Assembly: GCF_000238775.2 (NCBI RefSeq)
Contig: NZ_AFEJ02000001.1
Location: forward strand, 1,488,001 to 1,552,000
Direction of reading: 5' to 3'
DNA from: Acaryochloris sp. CCMEE 5410
GTDB taxonomy: Bacteria > Cyanobacteriota > Cyanobacteriia > Thermosynechococcales > Thermosynechococcaceae
DNA: 64,000 bases
Translations under genes and position numbers: made by a program
The notes under the pieces: model-generated
Database searches by the model: none
What the model saw: the letters and a program-made list of their open reading frames with translations, nothing else
What the model was told of the DNA's origin: nothing
Shown: positions 26,623 through 35,511 of the stretch, one piece after another
Position numbering within the stretch: position 1 is the stretch's first letter
Layout: every line of letters begins with the position of its first letter

Positions 26623-28314
26623 TTAATCCAACTGTTCTTCCCCAATATCAGCAAGGGCCAAAGGCGCATCTCCAGGGGTACGGAGGTTTTCCACGAGAGC
26701 CTGAATCTCAGGGGGTGGGGGTGGGGTTAACCGAGATACCACCAGGGTAACCACTAGGTTAATCAACATCCCAACGGTGCCAATCCCTTCTGCCGAAACC
26801 CCAAAGAACCAAGGAGACATGTCATAGAATTTCACACCTAAAATATAGACGGTTGTGAATAATAGACCTGACACCATGCCTGCGATCGCACCTTCTCGAT
26901 TCGTGCGTTTATCAAAAATCCCCAGCAAAATCACCGGAAAGAAGCTCGCCGCCGCTAAACCAAAAGCAAAGGCCACTACTTGAGCCACAAATCCTGGTGG
27001 ATTGATTCCAAAATACCCGGCAATCAAAATGGCAAGCCCGACCATTATTCGGCCCACCATCACCCGCTCTCCTTCAGACGCATCTGGCTTGAGGAGCTTG
27101 TAATAAACATCATGGGCAATGGAGCTAGAAATCACAAGGAGCAAACCGGATGCCGTTGATAGAGCTGCCGCTAAGCCCCCCGCAGCCACCAACGCCACCA
27201 CCCAAGGCGCAAGCTTGGCCACCTCTGGGGTGGACAGGACAATAATATCGGGGCTGATTTTGACATCGCTCGTCTCTTCCGTAGGCGTCCATTCGATAAT
27301 GCCGTTGCCGTTTTTATCTTCTAGGGTCAGCAACTTGGTCGTTTGCCATTTTTGTACCCAATCCAACTGTTGCACCTCTGCAATCGGCTGATTATGCAAG
27401 GTCCCAATCAGGTTATAGCGAGCAAAAGATGCGATCGCAGGGGCAGAGGTATACAGCAAGGCAATAAATAGCAACGCCCAACCTGCAGAATAGCGAGCCG
27501 CCCGCACATTCGGCACCGTATAAAACCGGACAATCACGTGGGGAAGACCCGCCGTCCCCACCATCAAGGCAATCGTGATAAATAAAACATCCAGCATGGA
27601 TTTGGAGGCAAAGGGTTGGGTATAAGCATCAAACCCCAAATCCATCTGTACCTGGTTGAGCTTATCCACCACATCTCCAAAAGTGAAAGCTAGTTGGGGT
27701 ATGGGATTGCCCGTGAGTTGCCATGCGATCGCAACGGCGGGAATCAAGTAAGCCACAATCAACACAGTATATTGGGCCACTTGAGTCCAGGTAATCCCCT
27801 TCATCCCGCCCAAAATGGCAAAGAAACCAACAATTACCATGCCAATAATCACGCCAATATTGACATCCACCTGCAAAAATCGACTAAAGACAATACCGAC
27901 GCCCCGCATTTGTCCCGCCACATAGGTGAGAGAAATAAAAATAGCTGCTACTACAGCCACAAGCCGAGCCACCGTGGAATAGTATCTATCGCCCACAAAA
28001 TCAGGCACGGTATACTTGCCGAATTTGCGCAAATAGGGGGCCAACAGCAGGGCCAATAACACATAGCCCCCGGTCCATCCCATCAAATAAATCGAACCGT
28101 CATACCCCAAAGATGAAATAAGCCCCGCCATCCCCATAAAGGAAGCCGCCGACATCCAATCCGCTGCCGTTGCTGCACCATTAGCAATAGCAGGAACCCC
28201 CTGATCAGCGACAAAAAAGCCCTTGCTATCTTTCACCCGAGCCCGCCAGCCAATGTAGAGATACACCATAAAGGTGAGGATGACGAACATCGTTGTCCAA
28301 ACTTCAACAGTCAT
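26623..28314 (-). CDS. Sodium:solute symporter (ActP-like, VC_2705 type)
   Basis: The 563-residue protein has about 13 membrane helices and SSS-family signatures, including GAATAADWMSAASFMGMAG and GGMKGITWTQVAQY, the Na+-site region. A loop of some 50 polar residues (about 320-370) sits between helices. It belongs to the acetate/pyruvate-type branch whose genes follow a DUF4212 partner, as here: the partner stop is four bases before ATG 28314. That spacing decides the start; an in-frame ATG at 28377 would overlap the partner. The transported solute, probably a short organic acid, is inferred. Confidence 0.88.
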   Translation of the reverse strand: MTVEVWTTMFVILTFMVYLYIGWRARVKDSKGFFVADQGVPAIANGAATAADWMSAASFMGMAGLISSLGYDGSIYLMGWTGGYVLLALLLAPYLRKFGKYTVPDFVGDRYYSTVARLVAVVAAIFISLTYVAGQMRGVGIVFSRFLQVDVNIGVIIGMVIVGFFAILGGMKGITWTQVAQYTVLIVAYLIPAVAIAWQLTGNPIPQLAFTFGDVVDKLNQVQMDLGFDAYTQPFASKSMLDVLFITIALMVGTAGLPHVIVRFYTVPNVRAARYSAGWALLFIALLYTSAPAIASFARYNLIGTLHNQPIAEVQQLDWVQKWQTTKLLTLEDKNGNGIIEWTPTEETSDVKISPDIIVLSTPEVAKLAPWVVALVAAGGLAAALSTASGLLLVISSSIAHDVYYKLLKPDASEGERVMVGRIMVGLAILIAGYFGINPPGFVAQVVAFAFGLAAASFFPVILLGIFDKRTNREGAIAGMVSGLLFTTVYILGVKFYDMSPWFFGVSAEGIGTVGMLINLVVTLVVSRLTPPPPPEIQALVENLRTPGDAPLALADIGEEQLD

Positions 28315-28318
28315 AGGA

Positions 28319-28591
28319 TCACTTCTGCTTAGGGTTAGCGTTGTACTGACGATCGAGCTTATCCATCTGTTTGGCATAGATAAAGATCAAAGCCACAAAC
28401 ACAAAGATGGAGCCCTGCTGAGCCATCCAAAATCCCAGGGGTAAATTCCCAATGGGAATTTTATTCAGAGGCTGAACCAGCAAAATGCTGAATACAAGAG
28501 AGACTAAGCCCCATACCAGCAACAAGGTGCGAATCAGGGCAGTATTTTGCCGCCAGTAGTTGGGCAAGCGGGGAGAGGTCATGGAAGGCAC
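28319..28591 (-). CDS. DUF4212 small subunit of a sodium/solute symporter
   Basis: The 90-residue protein has two membrane helices (TLLLVWGLVSLVFSILL and FWMAQQGSIFVFVALIFIYA) and the YWRQNTALIR opening and LDRQYN ending typical of DUF4212. Members are always encoded just before an SSS-type transporter and probably assist it. The start may be ATG 28591 or the second ATG nine bases later; no ribosome binding site distinguishes them. Confidence 0.85.
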   Translation of the reverse strand: MPSMTSPRLPNYWRQNTALIRTLLLVWGLVSLVFSILLVQPLNKIPIGNLPLGFWMAQQGSIFVFVALIFIYAKQMDKLDRQYNANPKQK

Positions 28592-29078
28592 TCACAAAAA
28601 ATTTACCCGCTAGTCTACTACTAGAGCTGTCCCCTATTGATGTAGCGATGGGGAACGTAACATTACCTATTACGTTTTTGACTTCAAACAAAAGCCTAAT
28701 TTACTACGCCAATCCTCACAGAACAACGATCAGCTCAGTGCTTAGAAATATCAATTTATCTTAGTTGTTTCGCCTTCTCAACAGGACTCTTCTTCTTTCC
28801 TAAGAATGAGCCCAGCTACCGTGAGTAGCAAAAGTAACGATCCAAAAACAGATTGTAAACCCTATGAGACTCCATCCCACAGGGTTTACAGTCAACTTGA
28901 CAATCGGGAGAGGTTAACGAAAACTCAACCAGTATCTCAGGCAGGTCTTCCCTAAACACAGGTTTGAATCTTTGATATTAAAGGTGCCTTAGCTTCTCAA
29001 GAAAGAACCGTAAAGAACGCTCGTTCCATATATTCTAATTCCAATGAAAGGCTTACTCCTCAAACCCATGGGTCTTTC
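28592..29078 (-). other. Intergenic region with a strong hairpin
   Basis: This 487-base spacer lies between the porin stop and the DUF4212 start. It contains an inverted repeat at 28851-28893: GATTGTAAACCCT pairs with AGGGTTTACAGTC (12 of 13) around a 17-base loop. The hairpin could terminate the porin transcript or lie in the symporter leader. No open frame is convincing. Confidence 0.5.
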
Positions 29079-31094
29079 TTAAAAAGAGAACGTTGCCCGA
29101 AGTAGCCCCTGAATGACATCGTTATTTCCACTTAAATTAAAGGGGTTTGAAATAAACATCACAGTTGGTGTCAGAGTAATATTGTCGTTAATCGAAAAGC
29201 GATAAAACGCTTCAAAGTTAGTTTGAGAAGGTTGACCATCACCAGCAACGACAAAGGGTTGACCTATAGCAACAGCTAGTAAAGAACCAGGTGCTCCTAA
29301 ATCTCGGATGCCTAGTCCCCCCATCCACGTCAGAATATAGTTGCTAATGCCAGTATTTCCTATACCAGTACCGAATGCATTATTGGGATCAGGGTTAAAT
29401 AGATCGCCTCGTTGTCCAGTGACTGTGTTAACTACGATCTGTGGATCAATCGAATAACCGATCCGACCAAAGATCCCAAATCGGCGGTTAAAAGTTGCCT
29501 CAACGTTAGCACCAAGGGCATTCTGTCGAACGTTATTTGTCTCTGAATGGGTATATTGCAATCGAACCGCAAAATTATTTTGAGCTTCCTCTCCCCAAGT
29601 ATCGGCATACTCTAATTCAGCGGAAGCCTGATAAGGATCGCCAAATAATCCACCAGTACACGGAAAAGCAGGATCACATAAAGCGCTACCAGGATTTCGT
29701 CCGGCAATCTTTCCATCTCTAGCAATATAGAGAGCCCGGAAACTTACTGGTCCACCGTTAACATTCCAATCAACAGCCGCACCAGCACCACCCGGAACCC
29801 AGTTACCGGCAGAGAACCCAGTAGAGTTGGCAATAATTAAAGGGTTATTGATGAAAAATCCAGAGTTGAAATCCTGGGCAGAATTATTGGCATAACTATT
29901 GCTATCGATAAAATCGCTCGGGAATATGTTTGTCCCCACCGTAAGAGTTACATCCTGACCAATGGGTTTAAAGCTATACGCTAATCGACGCAAGACTACA
30001 CCATTTCTAAGTCCGGCGTAGTCAACAGCCCCTAAGTCAACCAGTGAAACCCCAAGATTATTACCTGGTGAAGTACCACCCACAACACGTGGAACGGGAA
30101 ACGGATTTGGATCCCCTCCTACGAATGGTCCAGGGTTGCCCAAGGGACCCCCGATTCCATTAGATACGGGAGAGTTAAGCCCTGCAGCTGAGAAAAAGTC
30201 TAACCCCCCATTCCCAAATTCGAACTGAGTTTGGAGCAAATCATCGCCGTAGAAACTGGTGTTAAAGTTAAGCCGAACTCGGGCAATTGCCGATGGCCGA
30301 GAGTCACTAATCGTAGTTAGATTCGTGGGTTGTAAAGGGTTCAGGGAATTGGTTGCGACTAGCCCAGGAGCATTCCCATTAGGGATTGCCCTTGGAACAG
30401 GAAATGTATTTTGAGCGTTACTGACAAAGTCACCAAATTGAGCGGCCATAACCACCTCACCCTGTAGTTTGGTGGTTGTTGAAAATTGCTGGGCTTCAAC
30501 CGTTGCTACCCGTGCTTCCAATCCATCAACACGTCCTCTTAATGTGGCGAGTTCTGCAGCAAACTCATCTTGAAGTGCTTTGAGCGCATCTAAATCTTCC
30601 TTAGTAGCAAAACGATTGCTGAGATTATCTAAACACGCATTAACCAAAGCAGCAGCTTCACGGCGGGAAATAGCGCGGCTGGGCCTAAATGTTCCATTCG
30701 GATATCCAGCAACACAGCCGTATCGCTCAACTAAGGATTGAATCGCTTGAAAAGCCCAGTCTGTTGGGTCTACGTCACTCAGTTGGCCTACAGCAGTAAC
30801 CTGAGCTTGTGAATTATCTTCCAGATCATGAAGACTATGATCACCTTGGTAAGCCTTGTTTGACCCTGATCCCAGCAGCTCATTAATGGTTAATTCTTCT
30901 GCATTAGCAATTTGGATAGGTTGAGAAAATTTCGATTTAGGGAAATTCCCAGACTCCGCAACAATAGGAGAATTCTGTTGACCGCTATTTAGTGGTGTTA
31001 TTGGAGTTGCGGTTACGCTTAATTCTCCTGCCGCAATCGCAAGCCCCAAAAAGAATGTTCTAGCATAAACCTTTTTATGGATATTTTTTTGCAT
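29079..31094 (-). CDS. Outer-membrane porin with SLH domain (SomA/OprB-like)
   Basis: The 671-residue protein has a signal peptide, then an SLH domain at about 105-165 (QLSDVDPTDWAFQAIQSLVE and GYPNGTFRPSRAISRREAAAL). A coiled coil at about 165-200 (DALKALQDEFAAELATLRGR) precedes a beta-barrel with a final Phe (LLRATFSF). This architecture is the cyanobacterial porin family that anchors the outer membrane to the cell-wall polysaccharide. Some members serve iron or small inorganic ion uptake. The specificity is not deducible. A hairpin lies about 70 bases upstream of the start. Confidence 0.92.
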   Translation of the reverse strand: MQKNIHKKVYARTFFLGLAIAAGELSVTATPITPLNSGQQNSPIVAESGNFPKSKFSQPIQIANAEELTINELLGSGSNKAYQGDHSLHDLEDNSQAQVTAVGQLSDVDPTDWAFQAIQSLVERYGCVAGYPNGTFRPSRAISRREAAALVNACLDNLSNRFATKEDLDALKALQDEFAAELATLRGRVDGLEARVATVEAQQFSTTTKLQGEVVMAAQFGDFVSNAQNTFPVPRAIPNGNAPGLVATNSLNPLQPTNLTTISDSRPSAIARVRLNFNTSFYGDDLLQTQFEFGNGGLDFFSAAGLNSPVSNGIGGPLGNPGPFVGGDPNPFPVPRVVGGTSPGNNLGVSLVDLGAVDYAGLRNGVVLRRLAYSFKPIGQDVTLTVGTNIFPSDFIDSNSYANNSAQDFNSGFFINNPLIIANSTGFSAGNWVPGGAGAAVDWNVNGGPVSFRALYIARDGKIAGRNPGSALCDPAFPCTGGLFGDPYQASAELEYADTWGEEAQNNFAVRLQYTHSETNNVRQNALGANVEATFNRRFGIFGRIGYSIDPQIVVNTVTGQRGDLFNPDPNNAFGTGIGNTGISNYILTWMGGLGIRDLGAPGSLLAVAIGQPFVVAGDGQPSQTNFEAFYRFSINDNITLTPTVMFISNPFNLSGNNDVIQGLLRATFSF

Positions 31095-31821
31095 AATTGT
31101 ACTTTCTCACACCATTAATTTTTAACTAACTTATTTTGTCAGTATTTTGTATGCTTTGAAGCTAAGCTCCTCGCATGGGGTGAGGAGCTTAGCCTAGAAT
31201 CACGAATTAATAACAGTTTCACGATGTTTAAGTTGTGTAAAAGGATGGATTGACTTAGTGCTAGGCTTGAAAATAATTATTTTGAAGATGAACGAGATTC
31301 AAGGAGCAATTAGGAGAATGATTAAGATAAACTTGGATTTATGCTGCTTTTTAGGTAAACAAAAATAGAGCCAGTCTTAGAGAAGAATTTATATTTATCC
31401 AATATTTTGATATCCCTGATAACCACCAAAACGACATTTTTTGGAAAAACATAAAAGTATTCTTAAGAACTTACTATATTGCAACCTAATTTAATCCCAG
31501 CTAGGATTACGCTCTTCTTTAAAGCATTTTCTTGAAAGAATGCATGTTGCAGCTTACGCAAGAATAAGGTTTTCAGCTTATACCGAACTCAGTTTGATTA
31601 CACTCATAATGAAGGCTCTGACAGGCTTCGAAATTCACTTGCCTGACATTGAGTGTTAGAAGTTCTATCTTGAGCAGATGTTGTAATTCCGGATGTCATG
31701 CTCAGATTTGGCCATTTATTTCACCTGAGAATCGATTCCTTTGGTAGGTGAGTCCAACACCTATCAAAGAACTCGGATTCAGCATAGATAGATGTGCCAG
31801 GGAGTCATTGGGATCCCTTAA
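31095..31821 (-). other. Porin upstream region and spacer
   Basis: This AT-rich spacer of 727 bases lies between the protease stop and the porin start. It contains the perfect 12-bp inverted repeat at 31161-31193. Otherwise no gene, tRNA or transposon fragment was recognised. Confidence 0.4.
31161..31193 (-). promoter_or_regulatory. Perfect 12-bp stem-loop upstream of the porin gene
   Basis: GCTAAGCTCCTC and GAGGAGCTTAGC are exact inverted repeats around a 9-base loop. The element is 67-99 bases before the porin ATG, where a 5' leader or operator is expected. There is no T-run on the minus strand directly after it, so it is less likely to be a simple terminator. It may stabilise the mRNA or bind a regulator. 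Confidence 0.45.
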
Positions 31822-33447
31822 TTACTTGGAACTTCTGTAAAAATCGAATCTTCCAATGCCTGCAAACTGCCCTTTAGCAGTTTCTCCTTCTGGGAAAGCA
31901 GTTGCCTCAAATTGATAAGTACCAACTGAAGGATTTCTAACGGGTCGAACGGCGATAGTAACTCCTTTCCCAGGGACTACTGGTGAATTAAAAACAACAG
32001 TGAGAGTTCTGGTGGGAGGGTCTGTAACGATAAGTCCTAGAGGTAATTCTGAGCCTTTATTTCTTGGTGTTCCTTCAAAAGCATTTACTGCTTTAGCTTT
32101 AAATCTTGGATATTCAACGCCCTGCTTAAGAGTTAAGTTAATTTGCTGAAGTGGTAATTTAGCTGATGCTGGAACATCAATAGTGAAGTAATAAGTTGCA
32201 CCTAATTCTTTGGCATTTTTACTTGTTGATTGCGAGCTAACTAATCTAGGTGCTTGGGCAAAAGAAAGTTGTGGACCGCGCGTTTTAGGTGGAATCTGGG
32301 GAGCATCCAGTAATTCAGCTAACTTAGTTGTTGGATTCGGTTGAATCTTTGGACTTATGGAAGTGGTGGGAAGTTGAGCTGGCTTAGCTGTAGTTTGCAG
32401 AGGAGCAGGTGGTACTTGTGGTGGGGTGGGGAGTTGAGCTGGCTTAGCTGTAGTTTGCAGAGGAGCAGGTGGTACTTGTGGTGGGGTGGGGAGCTGAGCT
32501 GGCTTAGCTGTAGTTTGCAGAGGAGCAGGTGGTACTTGTGGTGGGGTGGGGAGCTGAGCTGGCTTAGCTGTAGTTTGCAGAGGAGCAGGTGGTACTTGTG
32601 GTGGGGTGGGGAGCTGAGCTGGCTTAGTCGTAGTTTGCAGAGGAGCAGGTGGTGTTTGAGAAGCGTTAGAAGGAGATATTTGAGCTGGTTGAGTCGCAAC
32701 TTTTGGACGTGCTGATACCGAATTAGGAGAATTAGGCAATTGAGCAATATTGGTATCTATTCGTTTAGCTGCTCTAGAAAATGTGTTGATCGGAATACCA
32801 AGATTAAATCCAGTTTTAATGGGGTATTCTTCATATCCTGACTGGTATACCTCTCTGCCTTCAGCCAACCCGTGGATACCGATGACTTCACCGCTCTCAT
32901 TAAAAATGGGTCCACCACTCATCCCGGCACGAGTGACATTCGTGTAGATCAACCGATAGCCTCTAGCAACGGGTCTAGGGCAAATACCTGAGATTTCTCC
33001 ACTGGTTATTTGATAAACGTGAGGTAGAGCTTTTCCTGGTGCAGGCCAACCAGCAATGAATACTTTATCCCCTTCTGTGACATTATCGGAATTGCCCATT
33101 TTCGCTTGGGAATAACTTTTATCACTTGTGAATGACACAATAGCAAGATCAACATTGGGTAGCTTTTTAACGGTGTTGTAATCCAAGCGATATCTTGCAC
33201 CATCAGGTGTCACTATCTCATATTCATCTTCTGTTTCGATAACGTGCTCAGCAGTCAGAACAAAGTAGCTATTTCCTTGTTTACCAATAATGACGCCGGA
33301 ACCAGGATTTTGCCCATCGATCAGAATTGTGCTTTGTTTAGCTAAACGATAAACATCTGCTTGTTTGTTTGCCGCAATTACATAAGGTTGAGTTGCTGCA
33401 ATCACTATGCCCAGAAGTGTTGTCGGTAGAATGGATAAACACATCAT
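31822..33447 (-). CDS. Exported trypsin-like protease with 20-residue repeats and DUF2808 domain
   Basis: The 541-residue protein has a signal peptide and an S1/HtrA-like protease domain at about 30-230: FVLTAEHV (His), NVDLAIV (Asp) and RAGMSGGPIF (Ser). A Pro/Thr/Gln-rich linker follows, with near-identical 20-residue repeats based on PTPPQVPPAPLQTT plus AKPAQL (about 260-370). A C-terminal DUF2808 domain completes it (QGVEYPRFKAKAVNAFEG, then the PPTRTLTVVF strand). DUF2808 occurs in exported cyanobacterial proteins of unknown role. The linker repeats vary by copy number in such proteins. No HtrA PDZ domain is present. Confidence 0.85.
   Translation of the reverse strand: MMCLSILPTTLLGIVIAATQPYVIAANKQADVYRLAKQSTILIDGQNPGSGVIIGKQGNSYFVLTAEHVIETEDEYEIVTPDGARYRLDYNTVKKLPNVDLAIVSFTSDKSYSQAKMGNSDNVTEGDKVFIAGWPAPGKALPHVYQITSGEISGICPRPVARGYRLIYTNVTRAGMSGGPIFNESGEVIGIHGLAEGREVYQSGYEEYPIKTGFNLGIPINTFSRAAKRIDTNIAQLPNSPNSVSARPKVATQPAQISPSNASQTPPAPLQTTTKPAQLPTPPQVPPAPLQTTAKPAQLPTPPQVPPAPLQTTAKPAQLPTPPQVPPAPLQTTAKPAQLPTPPQVPPAPLQTTAKPAQLPTTSISPKIQPNPTTKLAELLDAPQIPPKTRGPQLSFAQAPRLVSSQSTSKNAKELGATYYFTIDVPASAKLPLQQINLTLKQGVEYPRFKAKAVNAFEGTPRNKGSELPLGLIVTDPPTRTLTVVFNSPVVPGKGVTIAVRPVRNPSVGTYQFEATAFPEGETAKGQFAGIGRFDFYRSSK
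32366..32665 (-). repeat. Tandem 60-bp repeat, about five copies
   Basis: A 60-base unit (plus strand GGGGAGCTGAGCTGGCTTAG onwards) occurs five times without gaps, with only one to three changes between copies and a more diverged copy at each edge. It encodes the 20-residue linker repeat of the protease. The near identity indicates recent expansion by slippage or unequal recombination. Confidence 0.9.
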
Positions 33448-33873
33448 TAAATTAGTTAGTGCTAGAGTTGGGCATTTTTTAAATGCAGTTTATAGTTTAC
33501 CTTGCATCACTATAAGATAATTCCCAGCATACCCAATTGATATTAAAGATATCAACGGATAGTGACGAAAGTACATTATCCAAAATTTAATGATAGAGAC
33601 TATTTAGCGCTAATCATGTAAGATTCAACCTTATTTAATTCAAATTTAACAAAACAATAACTACTTCCTTGCCTATAGATAAAAAGACATAATCAAACAA
33701 ATATTTTTAGTATCTTGAATAAATCAATATAGATTTTTGCCGATTATTACTGTTAACACGCATCAGTGATTGCTACCGAAGATCCTTTATCCAGTTAAGG
33801 TCAAACCAGACTCACCTAATAGTAAAGATTAATTAGAAGAATAAAATACTATTGCTTTAGGAGAACAGTAGAA
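33448..33873 (+). other. AT-rich divergent promoter region
   Basis: 426 bases between the protease gene (minus) and the TPR gene (plus). It is AT-rich, with no open frame of note. Promoters for both genes are expected here. A short repeat TTGATATTAAAGATATCAA sits near 33537-33555 and is palindromic, a possible operator. Confidence 0.4.
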
Positions 33874-35325
33874 ATGAGCTATGGTCCTAGACTACTCTAC
33901 AGAACACCATTAGCATTTTTACTTGGATTGCTTGCATGTAACATCGTTGCTATTGAACCAGCAACAGCTGAGCCCCTTTTATCGCAATCAATTCTTTCAG
34001 GAGAACAAAATTCAAATGCTAATTACCTTTTTCAGCAAGGTATTAAGCAGTTTGAAGTTCGCCAATACCAAGCTGCCTTACAATCATGGTTAAAAGCACT
34101 AAAAATTTACCAAGCTCTCAAGAGTGATGACGGTGAACTAAAGACTCGGAACAATCTCGGGCTTACCTACTCTAATTTAGGCCAGCACAATAAGGCTATT
34201 GAGTTCTATGGACAGTCACTAGCAATTGCACAAAAAATTGGAGACCATAATTTTGAAGCTAATTTACTCAACAATTTGGGTTTAGCTTATTACTCACAAA
34301 AGCAATATCTCAAGGCAATTAGCTATCACAAGAAATCATTAATCACTGCCAATCAAGGCAGTATTGAAAACATTAAAGCTGATATATTAAATAACCTGGG
34401 CAATGCTTCATATGCAAATCAAGGATATAGAGAAGCTTTTAAGTATTATCTCAAGTCTTTAGAACTCCAGAAAAAGACCGGCAATCGTGAGGCTGAAGCA
34501 AAAGCCCTTAACAATCTAGGGAATTCAGCATATGCATTGGGCGAGTATCAAAAATCTATCGATTTTTACGAAAAATTTATTTCTATTAGAAATAGTGCGA
34601 AGCAAGACACAACCCTATTTTCTAACTTAGGAAACGCTTATACTTCAGTCGGTCAATACTCTAAAGCAATCGAACAGTACCAGCAACTGTTAACACTCAT
34701 TGGCAAGACTGATAATGAAGCGAAGGCTAAAGTTTTAAACGACATCGGCAATGTCTTTTTTTCATTAGGCCAATTCGAAAAATCAATGGCATATTATCAA
34801 AAGCTTTTAGAAGTTACACGTAAACTCGGCAATCAAGAAAGTGAAGCAAAAGCTCTCAATAATCTGGGGCTTGCATCATATTCTCTGGATAAACACCAAA
34901 ATGCTTTGGAATACTATCAACAAGCTTTGGCTATCACTCGCCAGCTTGGCAATACAAAAAGTGAAGTGAAAACTCTCAATAATCTGGGGCTTGTGTCATA
35001 TTCTTTAAAAAAATACCCAAAAGCAATTGAATATTACTTACAGTCCTTGACCATTGCTCGTCAAACGGGTGAACAAGCAATCGAGGTAAATTCTTTGCAT
35101 AATTTAGGCAATGCTACCTATGCATTAGGTCAATATGCAAAAGCACTTGAATACTATCAGCAGTCTTTATCAGTTGCTCGGCAGCTTGGTGATTATAAAG
35201 TTGAAGTTTCTTCATTGAACAGCTTGGGTAACACGTATGATTCTCTTGGTCAGTATCAAAAAGCCATTGAATTCTATCGCCAAGCTTCAGAATTAAAACA
35301 GACAAAATTAGGAGAGCAACAATAG
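33874..35325 (+). CDS. Exported tetratricopeptide-repeat protein
   Basis: The 483-residue protein has a signal peptide (LAFLLGLLACNIVAIEPATA) and about ten TPR units of 40 residues. Each carries the pattern ALNNLGxxxYxLGxYxKAIEYYQQSLxIxRxxGN, the long-linker type seen in Kinesin-light-chain-like bacterial proteins. AGGAGA precedes the ATG by about nine bases. TPR arrays mediate protein binding; with the signal peptide it would act in the periplasm or at the cell surface. No catalytic domain follows the repeats. It is not obviously operonic. Confidence 0.88.
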   Translation: MSYGPRLLYRTPLAFLLGLLACNIVAIEPATAEPLLSQSILSGEQNSNANYLFQQGIKQFEVRQYQAALQSWLKALKIYQALKSDDGELKTRNNLGLTYSNLGQHNKAIEFYGQSLAIAQKIGDHNFEANLLNNLGLAYYSQKQYLKAISYHKKSLITANQGSIENIKADILNNLGNASYANQGYREAFKYYLKSLELQKKTGNREAEAKALNNLGNSAYALGEYQKSIDFYEKFISIRNSAKQDTTLFSNLGNAYTSVGQYSKAIEQYQQLLTLIGKTDNEAKAKVLNDIGNVFFSLGQFEKSMAYYQKLLEVTRKLGNQESEAKALNNLGLASYSLDKHQNALEYYQQALAITRQLGNTKSEVKTLNNLGLVSYSLKKYPKAIEYYLQSLTIARQTGEQAIEVNSLHNLGNATYALGQYAKALEYYQQSLSVARQLGDYKVEVSSLNSLGNTYDSLGQYQKAIEFYRQASELKQTKLGEQQ

Positions 35326-35511
35326 ACAATTGTTTCGATACGCTTATTGTTTATAGTTCGATTCGGTCATAAACATCAATCTAATACTGTGAACGTAAAA
35401 CTATCCAATTAAGGTGTTGTGGGAATCTCAGAATCCTTTTTTAGCTGGTATTAAAGTCATTTCTAGAAGTGTGGGTTAGCCTGGGATTGTAAAATTATTC
35501 CGGGAGGGGTT

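Noticed and set aside
32366-32665. CRISPR-like array
   Set aside because: The units are directly joined with no spacers and encode a protein repeat.
32341-32747. Long reading frames in other phases across the 60-bp repeat
   Set aside because: They exist only because a 60-base repeat (a multiple of three) keeps every phase open; the protease frame explains the sequence.
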